DNA of 64,000 bases from Methylobacterium aquaticum (GCF_016804325.1 NZ_CP043627.1:5911501-5975500), one strand, 5' to 3'; positions 1 through 10,267 are shown, counted from the stretch's first letter. The notes: generated by a model not told the origin, from the sequence alone. Numbers and translations: made by a program.

Positions 1-1370
1 TAGATGCAGTGGCGCTGTCGGCCCCCGGCCTTAGCCGCATAAAGGGCGAGGTCGGCGGCCGAGAGCAGGTCGTCGGTTTGCTTCCCATGCGAAGGATAGT
101 GGGCGACGCCGACGCTGGCGCTCAGATTGAAAGCTAGACCATCCACCGTGAAGGGGGCGGAGAGGAGTTGGATGAGACGTTCGGCTACGGTGCCTGCCCC
201 CTGATCTACGTCGTGCTCGGAGAGGATGACTGCGAACTCATCGCCTCCAAGGCGGGCCACCGTATCCAGCGGACCAGTTGCGCTCAACAGGCGGCCTGCA
301 ACGTCCTGAAGCAAGCGATCGCCTGCCGAATGTCCCAGCGTATCGTTGACCTGTTTGAATCCATCGAGATCGAGAACTAATAAGGTCGCATCGACCTGCG
401 CCCTAGTCACTTCATCGAGACGCTGGCGGAGGACTAAACGATTAGGTAGGGCGGTGAGATGGTCACGATGCGCCAGCCGATCTAGGCGTTCCTCGTTCGC
501 GCGCCGACCGGAGAGATCGCGGATGATGGCGCCGAAGCTTGCGCCCCCCTCATCCTGCCACATCGATAAGGCCAGCTCGATCGGAAGCTCCGAGCCGTCC
601 TTGCACAGAGCCCACAGTTCCACCGACTGGCCGACAAGCTTCGGTTTCCCGCCGGCGGCAACGTGTTTGAGCCCACCGCCGTGGCTGCCGCGGAGTCGAT
701 GAGGAACGATGAAGTCAATCGATTGACCCTCGGCCTCGGCGGCCGAGAACCCGAGCATGGCCTCAGCGCCCTGGTTCCAGAAGCAAATGATACCCTCGTG
801 GTCGGCGCAGATGATGCCGGCCGGCGAAGTATCCGACATCTGACGGAAGCGGTTATCGCTGGCTTGCTGAGCGCGCGCGAGCCGCCGCAGCTCCATCTTG
901 TCGAGGGCGAGCGTGGCCAAAAGCTTCAGGTTAGCGACATCTTCTGGCGTGAACGCCTTACGCGGGCGGGTGTCGAGAAGACAGAAGGACCCGATCGCCG
1001 CACCGGATGGGCCGATCAGCGGCGCACCGGCGTAGAAGCGGACATGCGCCGGCCCGGTCACCAGTGGGTTGTCATAGAAATTCGAGTCCTGGCTGGCGTC
1101 GAGGATAACCAGCGGCTCGTCCCGAGCGATCGTAGAATGGCAGAATGAAATGTGTCGATCGACCTCGCAGACTGAGATACCGACTCGGCTAGCGAAAAAC
1201 GTATGATGGTGCGAAACAACTGACACCATCGAAGTTGGTACGCCGAACAGCGCGCGTGCTAGTAGGTTCAGCGGCTCCAGGTCTCCCTGCATGACGTCGG
1301 AGCTGAGGCCGTAGGCGGCCACTGCGCGCAGTCGCCAATCTTCACTCGGTGGTATTTGATCAACACTCAC
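1..1370 (-). CDS. GAF-PAS-GGDEF diguanylate cyclase, 3' part beyond the window
   Basis: Translating the complement gives an open frame with no stop before the window edge, so the C-terminus is missing. An N-terminal GAF domain (motifs VRFYAGAPL and IGSFCLLD) is followed by a PAS domain (WNQGAEAMLGFS) and a GGDEF domain with an intact signature (ARLGGDEFAVIL), the catalytic loop of cyclic-di-GMP synthases. The inhibitory-site RxxD usually found five residues before GGDEF reads GPLD here, so product inhibition may be lost. No membrane segment is seen. I chose the GTG at 1370 because GGGAGAA lies about six bases upstream; an in-frame ATG at 1409 has no clear ribosome-binding site. An EAL domain could follow outside the window. 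It is co-directional with the chemoreceptor gene upstream. Confidence 0.85.
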   Translation of the reverse strand, partial: MSVDQIPPSEDWRLRAVAAYGLSSDVMQGDLEPLNLLARALFGVPTSMVSVVSHHHTFFASRVGISVCEVDRHISFCHSTIARDEPLVILDASQDSNFYDNPLVTGPAHVRFYAGAPLIGPSGAAIGSFCLLDTRPRKAFTPEDVANLKLLATLALDKMELRRLARAQQASDNRFRQMSDTSPAGIICADHEGIICFWNQGAEAMLGFSAAEAEGQSIDFIVPHRLRGSHGGGLKHVAAGGKPKLVGQSVELWALCKDGSELPIELALSMWQDEGGASFGAIIRDLSGRRANEERLDRLAHRDHLTALPNRLVLRQRLDEVTRAQVDATLLVLDLDGFKQVNDTLGHSAGDRLLQDVAGRLLSATGPLDTVARLGGDEFAVILSEHDVDQGAGTVAERLIQLLSAPFTVDGLAFNLSASVGVAHYPSHGKQTDDLLSAADLALYAAKAGGRQRHCI

Positions 1371-1453
1371 AATGTGTTCTCCCAAACGGCTGATTGCGTC
1401 TGGTTTCATCAGTGGTGCACGGGAATGATTAGACGATCCAGGTCTAGAGAGTT

Positions 1454-2926
1454 TTACGCCGCCTCGGAGGCCTCACGAACCTTCGTAGTCGATTGATCGA
1501 CCTGCTCGGCCGCTTGGGCAATCGCTTCCATGCTGCTGGCAAGGCTGTTAGCGCCGTGCGAGGCCGTTTGCATTGATGCCGAGATTTCGTGGGTCACCGC
1601 CGACTGCTCCTCCACCGCCGCCGCGATGGCGGTTGCGACCTGATCGAGCGTCCGGATCGTGCCCTGGATCGCGCCGATAGCTTCCACCGCCTGCTGGGTT
1701 GCCCCTTGCGTCGCACCGATCTGCTGGCGGATCTGATCGGTGGCCTTGCTTGTTTGTTCGGCGAGTTGTTTGACCTCCTGCGCCACAACGGCGAAACCCC
1801 GCCCCGCTTCGCCTGCGCGAGCCGCTTCAATGGTCGCGTTGAGCGCAAGCAGATTCGTCTGACTGGCGATCGCCTGGATGAGGGCGACGACCTCGCCGAT
1901 ACGGGTAGCCTGTTCGCTTAAGCCCGCGACGATGCCACCGGTATGCTCGGCCTGGGTAACCGCCCGCCCGGCGATCTGAGAGGCGTGCTGCACCTGGCTG
2001 CTGATCTCCGCCACCGAGACAGACAGCTCCTCGGCTCCGGATGCGACGGCCTGGATGTCGCTCGAGACTTGATGCACCGTGCCCGCTGCTGCGACCGTCT
2101 GGGTCGTCACCCCATGCACCGCTTGACTGATGGCATTGAGGTCGAGGCTGATGGTTTGAGCTTTTTCGGCCCGGCGCCGGCGCTCGTGCACCTGAGCGGT
2201 CACATCGACGGCGAACTTCACGACCTTGACCAGACGCCCATCATCGTCACGAATTGGGTTGTAGGTCGCCTGGATGAAAATTTCCCGCCCGCCCTTGGCA
2301 AAGCGGCGATACTCTGCCGCTTGGTGCTCGCCGCGGCCGAGGGCAGCCCAGAACTCGCGGTAGGCGACGCTTTCACGTTCGGACGGATCGATGAAGATGC
2401 GGTGATGCTGACCCTGGATTTCGTTCAGCTCGTAGCCCAGCGTATCAAGAAAATTGGTATTGGCATCGAGGATGGTACCGTCTGGCGTGAAGGCGATCAC
2501 GGCCTGCGATCGGTGCAAGGCGGCGACCTGACCATTTGTGTCAATGCTCCGCGCCTTTTGCGCCGTGATGTCAGAGGCAAAGACGACGATGCGTACGGGC
2601 TTGCCGGAGCGGCTCAGCACGGGGTTGTATGATGCCAGGATCCAGACCTCGCTCCGCGCCTTGGTGATCCGTTTGAACTCGCAGGTCTGGGGCTTGCCCT
2701 CGCGCAGGCTGGCCCAGAAATCCACGCCCTCCGCGCTATCCCGCTCGTTCGGGGGGAGCAGAAGGCTATGGGGTTGGCCGATCAGTTCTTCGCGGCGGTA
2801 ACCCATCAGATCGAGGAAGTTAGCATTTGCGTTGCGAATGGTGCCGTCGAGATCAAGATCGAGGCAGCCCCGCGAGCGGTTGATAGCCTCCGTGAGGGCA
2901 CGCAGCCTGGACCGAAACAACGACAT
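1454..2926 (-). CDS. Cytoplasmic methyl-accepting chemotaxis protein with two PAS domains
   Basis: This 490-residue protein has two tandem PAS domains (about residues 15-125 and 135-245), each ending in the typical DITAQK/DVTAQ coiled linker, followed by an MCP signalling domain. The MCP hairpin tip is canonical ([20 protein letters not shown]), the CheA/CheW contact region. No transmembrane helix is present, so it should be a soluble receptor sensing an intracellular ligand or redox state through the PAS pockets. An upstream in-frame ATG at 2977 exists, but the Met at 2926 follows a GGGGGA ribosome-binding site at good spacing and removes a non-homologous extension. The neighbouring genes are other signal-transduction proteins; no che genes are in the window, so it must use a chemotaxis system encoded elsewhere. 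Confidence 0.93.
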   Translation of the reverse strand: MSLFRSRLRALTEAINRSRGCLDLDLDGTIRNANANFLDLMGYRREELIGQPHSLLLPPNERDSAEGVDFWASLREGKPQTCEFKRITKARSEVWILASYNPVLSRSGKPVRIVVFASDITAQKARSIDTNGQVAALHRSQAVIAFTPDGTILDANTNFLDTLGYELNEIQGQHHRIFIDPSERESVAYREFWAALGRGEHQAAEYRRFAKGGREIFIQATYNPIRDDDGRLVKVVKFAVDVTAQVHERRRRAEKAQTISLDLNAISQAVHGVTTQTVAAAGTVHQVSSDIQAVASGAEELSVSVAEISSQVQHASQIAGRAVTQAEHTGGIVAGLSEQATRIGEVVALIQAIASQTNLLALNATIEAARAGEAGRGFAVVAQEVKQLAEQTSKATDQIRQQIGATQGATQQAVEAIGAIQGTIRTLDQVATAIAAAVEEQSAVTHEISASMQTASHGANSLASSMEAIAQAAEQVDQSTTKVREASEAA

Positions 2927-3307
2927 CGACGCGTCCCCCGGCAACGGCGACAGCAGCGCCGCTTGATGCAAACACATAGCCGCTCATCATTAAATCAAGA
3001 GTTAAGATGCCGTGCGGGGAAAAATTGCGCGCGCTTCGAAGGTCGTTTGGCGCACAAATCCGGCAGTGAGCATCGATGTCCGATTTAGAATATACACGAC
3101 TCGATCGGTGTTGTTCTTGCGCGATCTTGAGAAATGCCGATTTCATGCCGTTGCGGCAACCTATTAGAGGCGGCAATCTTAACCGGGGAATCGACCGAGG
3201 CGCGTTGGATGATCGCAAAAGCGCGGCCCTCTCCGCCGACCCCTTTTTGATCGGCGGAAAGAAAATTGCCCTACATACAATCGACCACAGCGCAGCTAGG
3301 GTATAAT
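2927..3307. other. Intergenic region between divergent genes
   Basis: About 380 bases between the chemoreceptor start and a small rightward ORF. It should hold the chemoreceptor promoter. The only notable element is a TATAAT hexamer at 3302-3307 directly abutting the ATG of the small ORF, with no good -35 partner at normal spacing. Nothing else recognised. Confidence 0.4.
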
Positions 3308-3538
3308 ATGATCGCCCCCAACCCACTCTTTTGTGCTCTCCCACTTGTCGCCGCGCTGGCGGAGGAGCTTGCATTTGCCCTCACCTCAGATCTCATGGCG
3401 GAGCAATATAGCAAGCCAAGCCCAGCCCTCGATCAGATCGCCGCAGCCAAGGCCTTTCTTGAAAAAAATCGGTACCCGGTCGGGCCGCACGCTCAGGAGG
3501 TTATCGAAATTGCGAAAGCTCAGGGAGGCTTAGCTTAA
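3308..3538 (+). CDS. Small hypothetical protein (76 aa)
   Basis: A short ORF whose C-terminal half reads like real protein (amphipathic helix with ALDQIAAAKAFLEKNRYP, then PHAQEVIEIAKAQGG). The N-terminus contains a short hydrophobic stretch (CALPLVAALAEELAFAL). I do not recognise a family. The start is uncertain: ATG at 3266, 3308 or the internal ATG at 3395 (MAEQYSKP) are all possible and none has a strong ribosome-binding site. Flanked by non-coding DNA on both sides. Confidence 0.4.
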   Translation: MIAPNPLFCALPLVAALAEELAFALTSDLMAEQYSKPSPALDQIAAAKAFLEKNRYPVGPHAQEVIEIAKAQGGLA

Positions 3539-4036
3539 GCGCCGGGCAGGGGACCGTGCTTGGCACCTATTGCCATAATCGCAACCTCCGTCCACTCAGT
3601 TAAATATTTCTGGTGTCGCGGACAAAGCGAGATTCGTATAATCTGGTCCGCGACACTGATGGGCCTTGATCAAAATGCTCAAAATATCTTACAGGCGAAT
3701 AGGGTCGGAGATTGTACGGGATCAGTATTGCAGCCAAATCCCATTAATCGATGACATTCCGCTTGTCACTAGGCAGGCGCGAGTTCGCCAATCGGGCTCG
3801 TAATCTATATCTGTACACTCGCTACACATTCATGTTCAGCAATTAAAGCCTGATCATCCGGCATGATACGCTTGTGGAAGGCGAGCATCTCATTTTATCG
3901 ATTTATGTCCTAAAGTAATGCGTTCAGAATGGCGACGACGTTCAATGAGTTGCCAAAGGAATGGCTCCCGAGACCGCGAACGTGGGTGCCCTGGCGCCTG
4001 AGCGATGGCACAGGGCCGTGACGCCACAGGAGACTT
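3539..4036. other. Non-coding stretch with one long inverted repeat
   Basis: About 500 bases, AT-richer than its surroundings, without a credible gene. It contains the inverted repeat at 3613-3656, listed separately; otherwise I see nothing in it. Confidence 0.45.
3613..3656. repeat. Perfect 11-bp inverted repeat with 22-nt spacer
   Basis: GTGTCGCGGAC at 3613-3623 is repeated in exact reverse complement at 3646-3656. The spacer carries TATAAT-like sequence. The long spacer and lack of a T-run make a Rho-independent terminator unlikely. It could be an operator pair or the remains of a small mobile element. Confidence 0.6.
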
Positions 4037-4177
4037 TTAACGCCGGTTGATCGGGCTAGGGAGCTGGGGCGCCGGTGGCTCGCTGGGTGGGTCGCCCTCG
4101 GGCGGGGCTGGGTCCGGCGGCGGGTCGCCGATGGGCGGCAATGGATCGTCTCCCGGCCGCGGCGTGTCCGATTGCAT
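4037..4177 (-). CDS. Small proline-rich protein (46 aa)
   Basis: This short ORF starts at an ATG with a strong ribosome-binding site (GAGGGG six bases upstream). It encodes a Pro/Asp-rich repetitive peptide with recurring GDPPP, GDPPS and PAPP units. No signal sequence and no known domain. The good initiation site is the main support; low-complexity composition weakens it. It lies divergently upstream of the LOV kinase gene. Confidence 0.4.
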   Translation of the reverse strand: MQSDTPRPGDDPLPPIGDPPPDPAPPEGDPPSEPPAPQLPSPINRR

Positions 4178-4341
4178 GTCGTTCCCCTCGGAGACGCCCT
4201 TTGGTAAGGGCCGGCGACAACGCGCGATGCCGATGAACGTCACGGCCGATTCGACGCCAACCTGCGCCGTGGTGCCGCGTTGTCCACCTTGCGATCGTCG
4301 TTCTACGCCGAGTCGGAAGCTGCTCGCGCTCAGAGGGGGGC

Positions 4342-6756
4342 ATGGACGCAGAGATCGAGAGGCTGCGGCAGCGCGAGCGCGAGCGCGAGCTCGAAGCCCG
4401 CGTCGCGAGGCTTGAGGCCGAGCGCGGGGATGGCCTGCGCCGGCCGGATCGCGGTCAGCGGACTTCCGCGGCCTCCACCGACCTTCTGTTCACGGCAGCG
4501 GAGAAGACCCGTATGCCGGAGATCATCACCGACCCCAACTTGCCCGACAACCCCATCGTATTCGCCAATCGGGCCTTCCAGAACCTGTGCGGCTACGATG
4601 CTGCCGAGCTGATCGGGCGCAACTGCCGATTCCTTCAGGGCCCTGGGACCGACCCGGCCGATGTCGCCAAGGTCCGTGACGCCATCGCTGCCCGGCGCGA
4701 CGTGGTGGTCGAGATCCTGAACTACCACCGCGACGGCACGCCGTTCCGCAACGAGCTCTACGTCAGCCCCGTCTTCGATCCGGATGGGGGCCAACTCCGC
4801 TACTTCTTCGCGAGCCAGCTCGACGTCACCCGCTTCCGCACCAAAGAAGGGGTCTTGGCCGAGAGCGAAGCCCGGTACCGGGCGCTCTTCAACGCGGTCG
4901 ACAGCGGGTTCTGCGTCATCGAGATGCGTTTCGACGCACAGGGGCGCGCGATCGATTACAGGTTCATGGAAGTGAACCCCGCCTTCGCGGCGCAGACGGG
5001 CCTGTGCGACGCGGCCGGGCGCTGGGCGAGCGAACTCGTGCCCGGGCTCGAACGCTCCTGGTTCGACACCTACGGCGAGGTTGCGCGGACCGGCCAGCCC
5101 GTACGGTTCGAGAGCGGGTCGATCGCGATGGGGCGCTGGTACGACGTCCACGCCCTGCGGATCGGCGAGCCCGAGCAGCACCGGGTTGCCATCCTGTTCA
5201 ACGACATCACCGACCGCCGCCGTCTTGAGAGCCACCTGGAGGCCACTGCTCAGGAGCGAGCCGACGAGCGCGACATGGTGTGGCGCGCCAGCCGCGACCT
5301 CTTCGTGATCTGCGGATTCGATGGTGTCTTTCGCAAGGCGAACGCCGCCTGGACCGAAACGCTCGGATGGGATGTCGCCGAGGTCGTGGGCACCCGCTTC
5401 GACGCGTTCGTGCATCCCGACGACTATGCGCGGGCCGCTGCGGCCTTCGAGCGCATCAGCGCCGGGTTTCCGCTGCATGACATCGACGTGCGCGTCCGGA
5501 CGAAGGACGGCGGGTACCGGTGGCTCTCATGGAATGCTATCCCGCGGGACGACCATTATTACGCCGCTGGCCGCGACATCACGGAACGTCGGGCGCTCGA
5601 AGAGCAATTGCGCCAATCCCAGAAGCTGGAGGCCGTCGGTCAGTTGACCGGTGGCGTGGCTCATGACTTCAACAACCTGCTCACGGTTATCAAGTCCTCG
5701 ACCGACCTGCTGAAGCGACCTTACCTCGCAGAGGAGCGCCGGCTTCGCTACGTCGGTGCCATCTCCGACACGGTCGACCGTGCCGCCAAGCTCACAGGTC
5801 AGCTTCTCGCCTTCGCTCGTCGACAGGCGCTGCGGCCGGAAACCTTCGCAGCAGACCGCGCCGTGGCGGCGCTCGCCGACATGGTCGGCACGCTCACGGG
5901 GGCACGTATCCAGGTCGAGCTCGGCCTACCCGATGGCGAGCGGCGGGACCTCCACGTCAACGCCGACCCGAGCCAGTTCGATACGGCGTTGGTGAACCTT
6001 GTCGTCAACGCCCGCGACGCGATGGACCGCGAGGGCCGCCTGCGAATCGGGCTTCGCCGCGCCGGCCGCATTCCTGCCGTCCGGGCGCACCCGCCGCAGC
6101 GTGGCGATTTCATCGCGATATCGATCTCCGACACCGGCGCGGGCATCGCACCCGAGAACCTGGAGCGCATCTTCGAGCCATTCTTCACCACCAAGGTCGT
6201 CGGCCAGGGCACCGGGCTCGGACTGAGCCAGGTGTTCGGCTTCGCCAAGCAATCCGGCGGCGAGATCATCGTTGAGAGCGCGGTCGGCGAGGGCACGACC
6301 TTCACCCTCTACCTCCCACGCGTCGCTGCGGTCGAAGCTAGCGACCCCGTTGCGGAGCCGGAGGCACTTGCCGACGGACACGGCACCTGCGTCCTCGTCG
6401 TAGAGGACAATCTGGACGTCGGGGCCTTCGCTCAGCAGGCCCTGCGCGAGCTCGGCTACTCGACGGTCTGGGCAACGGATGCGTCAAAGGCGCTGGCCGA
6501 GCTTGAGCGCATTCCATTCCGCTTCGAGGTGGTGTTCTCGGACGTGGTGATGCCGGGCATGAACGGCGTCGAACTCGCGGCCGAGATCCGCCGGCGCCGG
6601 CCCGACCTGCCGGTCGTTCTGACCTCCGGCTACAGCGACGTGCTCGCGGCCGAGGGGACGCACGGCTTCGACCTGCTGCGAAAGCCGTATTCCGTAACGG
6701 ACCTGTCGCGGGTGCTGCGACGCGCCGTGCAGGAGGCAAGGGCGCGCGGGCGCTGA
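4342..6756 (+). CDS. LOV-PAS-PAS hybrid histidine kinase with C-terminal receiver (blue-light sensor)
   Basis: This 804-residue soluble hybrid kinase starts with a short Arg/Glu-rich coiled coil (1-30), then a LOV domain (about 55-165). The LOV domain has the flavin-adduct motif GRNCRFLQ with Cys95, and the flavin-contacting Asn127, Asn137 and Gln159 positions (NYHRDG, FRNELY, ASQLDV), so all photochemically essential residues are present. Two PAS domains follow (about 175-295 and 310-420). HisKA has the phospho-acceptor His441 in GGVAHDFNNLL. HATPase has an N box (VVNARDA), G1 (SDTGAGI) and G2 (GTGLGLSQ). The receiver domain (about 683-800) carries phospho-acceptor Asp734 (FSDVVMPG) and a conserved KPY. 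LOV kinases autophosphorylate on blue light; here the phosphate would pass first to the attached receiver. The output partner is unknown. Confidence 0.93.
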   Translation: MDAEIERLRQRERERELEARVARLEAERGDGLRRPDRGQRTSAASTDLLFTAAEKTRMPEIITDPNLPDNPIVFANRAFQNLCGYDAAELIGRNCRFLQGPGTDPADVAKVRDAIAARRDVVVEILNYHRDGTPFRNELYVSPVFDPDGGQLRYFFASQLDVTRFRTKEGVLAESEARYRALFNAVDSGFCVIEMRFDAQGRAIDYRFMEVNPAFAAQTGLCDAAGRWASELVPGLERSWFDTYGEVARTGQPVRFESGSIAMGRWYDVHALRIGEPEQHRVAILFNDITDRRRLESHLEATAQERADERDMVWRASRDLFVICGFDGVFRKANAAWTETLGWDVAEVVGTRFDAFVHPDDYARAAAAFERISAGFPLHDIDVRVRTKDGGYRWLSWNAIPRDDHYYAAGRDITERRALEEQLRQSQKLEAVGQLTGGVAHDFNNLLTVIKSSTDLLKRPYLAEERRLRYVGAISDTVDRAAKLTGQLLAFARRQALRPETFAADRAVAALADMVGTLTGARIQVELGLPDGERRDLHVNADPSQFDTALVNLVVNARDAMDREGRLRIGLRRAGRIPAVRAHPPQRGDFIAISISDTGAGIAPENLERIFEPFFTTKVVGQGTGLGLSQVFGFAKQSGGEIIVESAVGEGTTFTLYLPRVAAVEASDPVAEPEALADGHGTCVLVVEDNLDVGAFAQQALRELGYSTVWATDASKALAELERIPFRFEVVFSDVVMPGMNGVELAAEIRRRRPDLPVVLTSGYSDVLAAEGTHGFDLLRKPYSVTDLSRVLRRAVQEARARGR

Positions 6757-6946
6757 CGGCCGAAACGCGCCGTGGCCTGACCATGAGCAGCGGGAAGATG
6801 CGCTTGGTGCCGCCGGTTCCGAACCTCATTCACCTGACCGAGCAAGCGGCTTGGATGCGCGACCAGCCTCTCGCATGAATTCGCTGATGAGTTTGGGACA
6901 CTAGCGGCAGGATGGTGAGTCTGCGAAAAGGTGCAGGCGGGGCGCG

Positions 6947-9900
6947 ATGTGGCCCTATCGGCCACTCGTAATGCAGAACGACACACCCGGCACGACCGTC
7001 AGCGACCCCGCCCGCCTCGCAGCCCTTGATGCGTTGGCCATCCTCGATACGACACCTGAGCAAGGGTTCGACGACATCGTTCGTCTGGCAACCCGTCTCT
7101 GCGCGACACCGGTCGCCCTCGTCAGCTTGGTGGCCGCGGATCGGCAATGGTTTAAGGCCCGCGTGGGCTTTCCGCCCTGCGAGACCGCGCTCAATGCGTC
7201 GGTCTGCGCTCACGCCCTCGTCGAACCCGATCTCCTCGTCATCCCCGATCTGACGGCAGACCCGCGCACAGCCGCGAACCCGCTCGTCACCAGCGAGCCC
7301 AACATCCGGTTCTATGCCGGCGCACCGCTGCGCCTGGCAGGCGGACAGGTCGTCGGCTCCTTATGCGTGATTGATACCGCACCCCGACCTAAAGGCTTGA
7401 CGCCTGAGCAAGCCGACGACCTGCGCGCTCTTGCACGCCAGGTCTCGGCTCTCCTGGACATGCGCCGTGACGTCGCGCGTCGCGACGAGATCCTCGACAA
7501 TCAACGCGCCGAACTGCAGCAGGCGCGACGCCTCGACCTCCTCGCCAAAGCCTCTTCCGCACTCGTCTCTGCGACTGATCCGGCGGCCGTGCTCGAACCG
7601 ATCCTGGCCATGGGCACGCAGGCCTTGGGCTTCGATCTATGCTTCATCTACGATGTCGACCCCGAAGGCCGACACTTGCGGCTGATCCAGTCGGTTGGGA
7701 CCACCGACGAACAGCGCGCCGTCTTGAGCTGCGTCGATCTCGATTTGCCATTATGCGGGATCGTCGTCCGAACACGGCGGCCCCTCGTGCTGGAGGCCGT
7801 GCAGGCGAGCACCGAGCCGCGCTATGCCCTTGCGCGCGAGGCAGGCTTCGACGCTTTCGCGGGCTACCCGATCATGAGCCGCGGCCAACTCGTCGGCGTG
7901 GTGTCGTTCGTCTCGACCCGCGAGCCCGCCTTCGACGCTGGAGCTCTGACCTCCTTCGCCGCCCTCGCCCGCCTGATGTCAGGCGTTCGGGAGCGCCTTG
8001 ATGTGGATGCGGTGCTGCGGGCCAGCGACACCCGTTCGCGGCTCGCCCAGGAAGCCGCCAACATCGGCACCTTCGAGGTCGACGTCGCGAGCGGCCTTGC
8101 GCGCGTGTCGGCCGAGCATTGTCGGATCTACGGCGTGCCGGAGGCCGGGGTCTATTCGCTCGAGACGCTTACGGCCCTGGCCGTGCCCGAAGATCGCGGA
8201 ATTCTGTCGACCCAGGCCACGATCCGGGACGGCACAGCCTCGACCGAGGTGGAGTACCGCATTCGGCGCGCGAATGACGGTGCCTTGCGCTGGATCTCGC
8301 GGATTGGACGCTTCGTGCGGGACGACGCCGGCGTCGTGCTGCGCATGGTCGGCACGGTGCAGGACATCACCGCCCGCAAGGAGGCTGAGGCGGAACTGCG
8401 GGCCAGCGAAGCCTTGGCTCGCGAGAACATCCAACGTGTTCAACTGGCCCTCGCGGCCGGTGCGATCATCGGCACGTGGCACTGGGACATACCGTCCGAC
8501 CGGTTCACGATCGACGACGCCTTCGCCCACTCCTTCGGCCTCGATCCGGCACTTGGTCGAGATGGCATCCCGCTGGATCAAATCGTCGCCACCGTGCACC
8601 CGGACGACCAAGCGGGTCTGGCGGGGGCAATCAACGATGCCATCGCGCGAGGCGGGGCCTATGCGCACCAGTACCGGGTCCGGCGTGCGGACGGGCGCTA
8701 CTACTGGATCGAGGCCAACGGGCGCGTCGAGCAGGGGCCGGACGGGACCCCGTTGAGCTTCCCCGGCGTCCTTCTGGACGTGGAGGAGCGGCGCGCGGCC
8801 CAGGAGGCGTTGCGGGCGAGCGAGGCGCATTGGCGGGGCCTTTTCGAGCGCCTGAGCGAAGGATTTCAGCTCGCCGAAGCGATCCGCGATAGCGCCGGCG
8901 ACGTCGCCGACTTCCGAATCATCGACATCAACCCGGCTTGGACGACCCAGATTGGCATCCCGGCGGACCAGGTCGTCGGACACACCGCGCGCCAGCTGTT
9001 CGGCGAAGCCGCGCAGGACTGGATCACCGCGTTTGCCCAGGTGGTCGAGACCGGCGAATCATGGGGGTTCACCAAGCAGTTTGCCCCTAACGGTCGCTGG
9101 TACGACGGCAATGCGTTCAAGCTCGAAGGCGACCGCTTCGGAGTCATCTTCTTGGACGCGACCGCACGGGTCAGTGCGGAAAACCGCCGCATCGCGCTCC
9201 TGGCTCTCGGCGATGACCTGCGAGACCTGACCACGGTCGGCGCGATGACACAGGCCGCCGCCGAGATCGTCGGCCGCACATTGGGTGCGACCCGCGCAGG
9301 GTTCGGGCGCATCGTCGGCGAGGTCGAGTTCATCGACATCGAGCAGGACTGGACCGCGCCGGGCCAGGTCAGCATCGCCGGACGACACCGCTTCGACGAT
9401 TACGGCGACCTGCGGGCCCACCTCGCTCGAGGCGAGCCGCTGGTCATCGACGACGTCACGACCGATCTACGCACCAGGAACGCCCCCGGCCCGATGCAGG
9501 CGATCGGCATCGGTGCCCTGATCAACATGCCGGTGCGCGAGCGCGGGCGTGCGGTTGCCGTGTTCATCGTCCACGACGTACAGCCGCGGGTCTGGACGGC
9601 CGAGGAACTGGCGTTCCTACGCAACGTCGCCGACCGGGTCGAAGTCGGTGTGGCGCGCGTGCGTGCCGAGGAACTGCAGGCGGTCCTGAATAAGGAGCTG
9701 GCGCACCGGCTGAAGAACACCCTCGCCATCGTGCAGTCGATCGCCACGCAGACCTTGCGCGGCGTGAGCGAGCGAGACCTGGTCGAGGCGTTCGAGCGCC
9801 GCGTGCTGGCCCTGTCCCGCGCTCACGATGTCCTAATTCTGAAGAGTTGGTCGGCCGCCAAGCTCCGCGCCGTGATGGAGAGCGTGCTGAGTATGCAGAC

Positions 9901-10267
9901 GGACCTGGATCGGTTCGCGCTCGAGGGGCCGGACATGGACATCAGCCCGCAGGCGGCGCTGTCCCTGTCGCTGCTGCTGCATGAGCTCGCAACCAACGCC
10001 CTCAAGTACGGCGCGCTGTCCGTCCAGAGCGGAATGGTGCGCGTGAGTTGGCGGACCGGCGGCGGAGCGGCTCCGACGCTGGTCCTCGACTGGACCGAGA
10101 CGGGCGGGCCGGTCGTGATGCCTCCGCGCAACAAAGGCGGCTTCGGGTCGCGCCTGATCCGCATGGGATTGCTCGGAACCCGTGAGGCCGACCTCGATTT
10201 TAAGCCCACGGGCCTCAGAGCTGAGTTCCGCGCGCCGCTCGCCGAAGTTCAAGTTCAGGTCCACTAG
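6947..10267 (+). CDS. HWE-family sensor histidine kinase with GAF-GAF-PAS-PAS-PAS-GAF input
   Basis: This is a very large soluble sensor kinase (1106 aa). In order: GAF (about 25-175, RFYAGAPLRL), GAF (about 195-355), three PAS domains (about 365-490, 500-620, 625-745), a third GAF (about 750-905) and a C-terminal HWE/HisKA_2 kinase (about 905-1100). The kinase has the HRLKNTL phospho-acceptor box with His near 920, the HELATNALKYGALS N box and the WxE motif (LDWTETGG) that defines the HWE class. A response-regulator gene starts four bases after its stop, so the two form an operon. The first GAF is nearly the same as in the kinase at 11227-13143. An internal ATG at 6971 is an alternative start. 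The ligand is unknown. Confidence 0.92.
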   Translation: MWPYRPLVMQNDTPGTTVSDPARLAALDALAILDTTPEQGFDDIVRLATRLCATPVALVSLVAADRQWFKARVGFPPCETALNASVCAHALVEPDLLVIPDLTADPRTAANPLVTSEPNIRFYAGAPLRLAGGQVVGSLCVIDTAPRPKGLTPEQADDLRALARQVSALLDMRRDVARRDEILDNQRAELQQARRLDLLAKASSALVSATDPAAVLEPILAMGTQALGFDLCFIYDVDPEGRHLRLIQSVGTTDEQRAVLSCVDLDLPLCGIVVRTRRPLVLEAVQASTEPRYALAREAGFDAFAGYPIMSRGQLVGVVSFVSTREPAFDAGALTSFAALARLMSGVRERLDVDAVLRASDTRSRLAQEAANIGTFEVDVASGLARVSAEHCRIYGVPEAGVYSLETLTALAVPEDRGILSTQATIRDGTASTEVEYRIRRANDGALRWISRIGRFVRDDAGVVLRMVGTVQDITARKEAEAELRASEALARENIQRVQLALAAGAIIGTWHWDIPSDRFTIDDAFAHSFGLDPALGRDGIPLDQIVATVHPDDQAGLAGAINDAIARGGAYAHQYRVRRADGRYYWIEANGRVEQGPDGTPLSFPGVLLDVEERRAAQEALRASEAHWRGLFERLSEGFQLAEAIRDSAGDVADFRIIDINPAWTTQIGIPADQVVGHTARQLFGEAAQDWITAFAQVVETGESWGFTKQFAPNGRWYDGNAFKLEGDRFGVIFLDATARVSAENRRIALLALGDDLRDLTTVGAMTQAAAEIVGRTLGATRAGFGRIVGEVEFIDIEQDWTAPGQVSIAGRHRFDDYGDLRAHLARGEPLVIDDVTTDLRTRNAPGPMQAIGIGALINMPVRERGRAVAVFIVHDVQPRVWTAEELAFLRNVADRVEVGVARVRAEELQAVLNKELAHRLKNTLAIVQSIATQTLRGVSERDLVEAFERRVLALSRAHDVLILKSWSAAKLRAVMESVLSMQTDLDRFALEGPDMDISPQAALSLSLLLHELATNALKYGALSVQSGMVRVSWRTGGGAAPTLVLDWTETGGPVVMPPRNKGGFGSRLIRMGLLGTREADLDFKPTGLRAEFRAPLAEVQVQVH

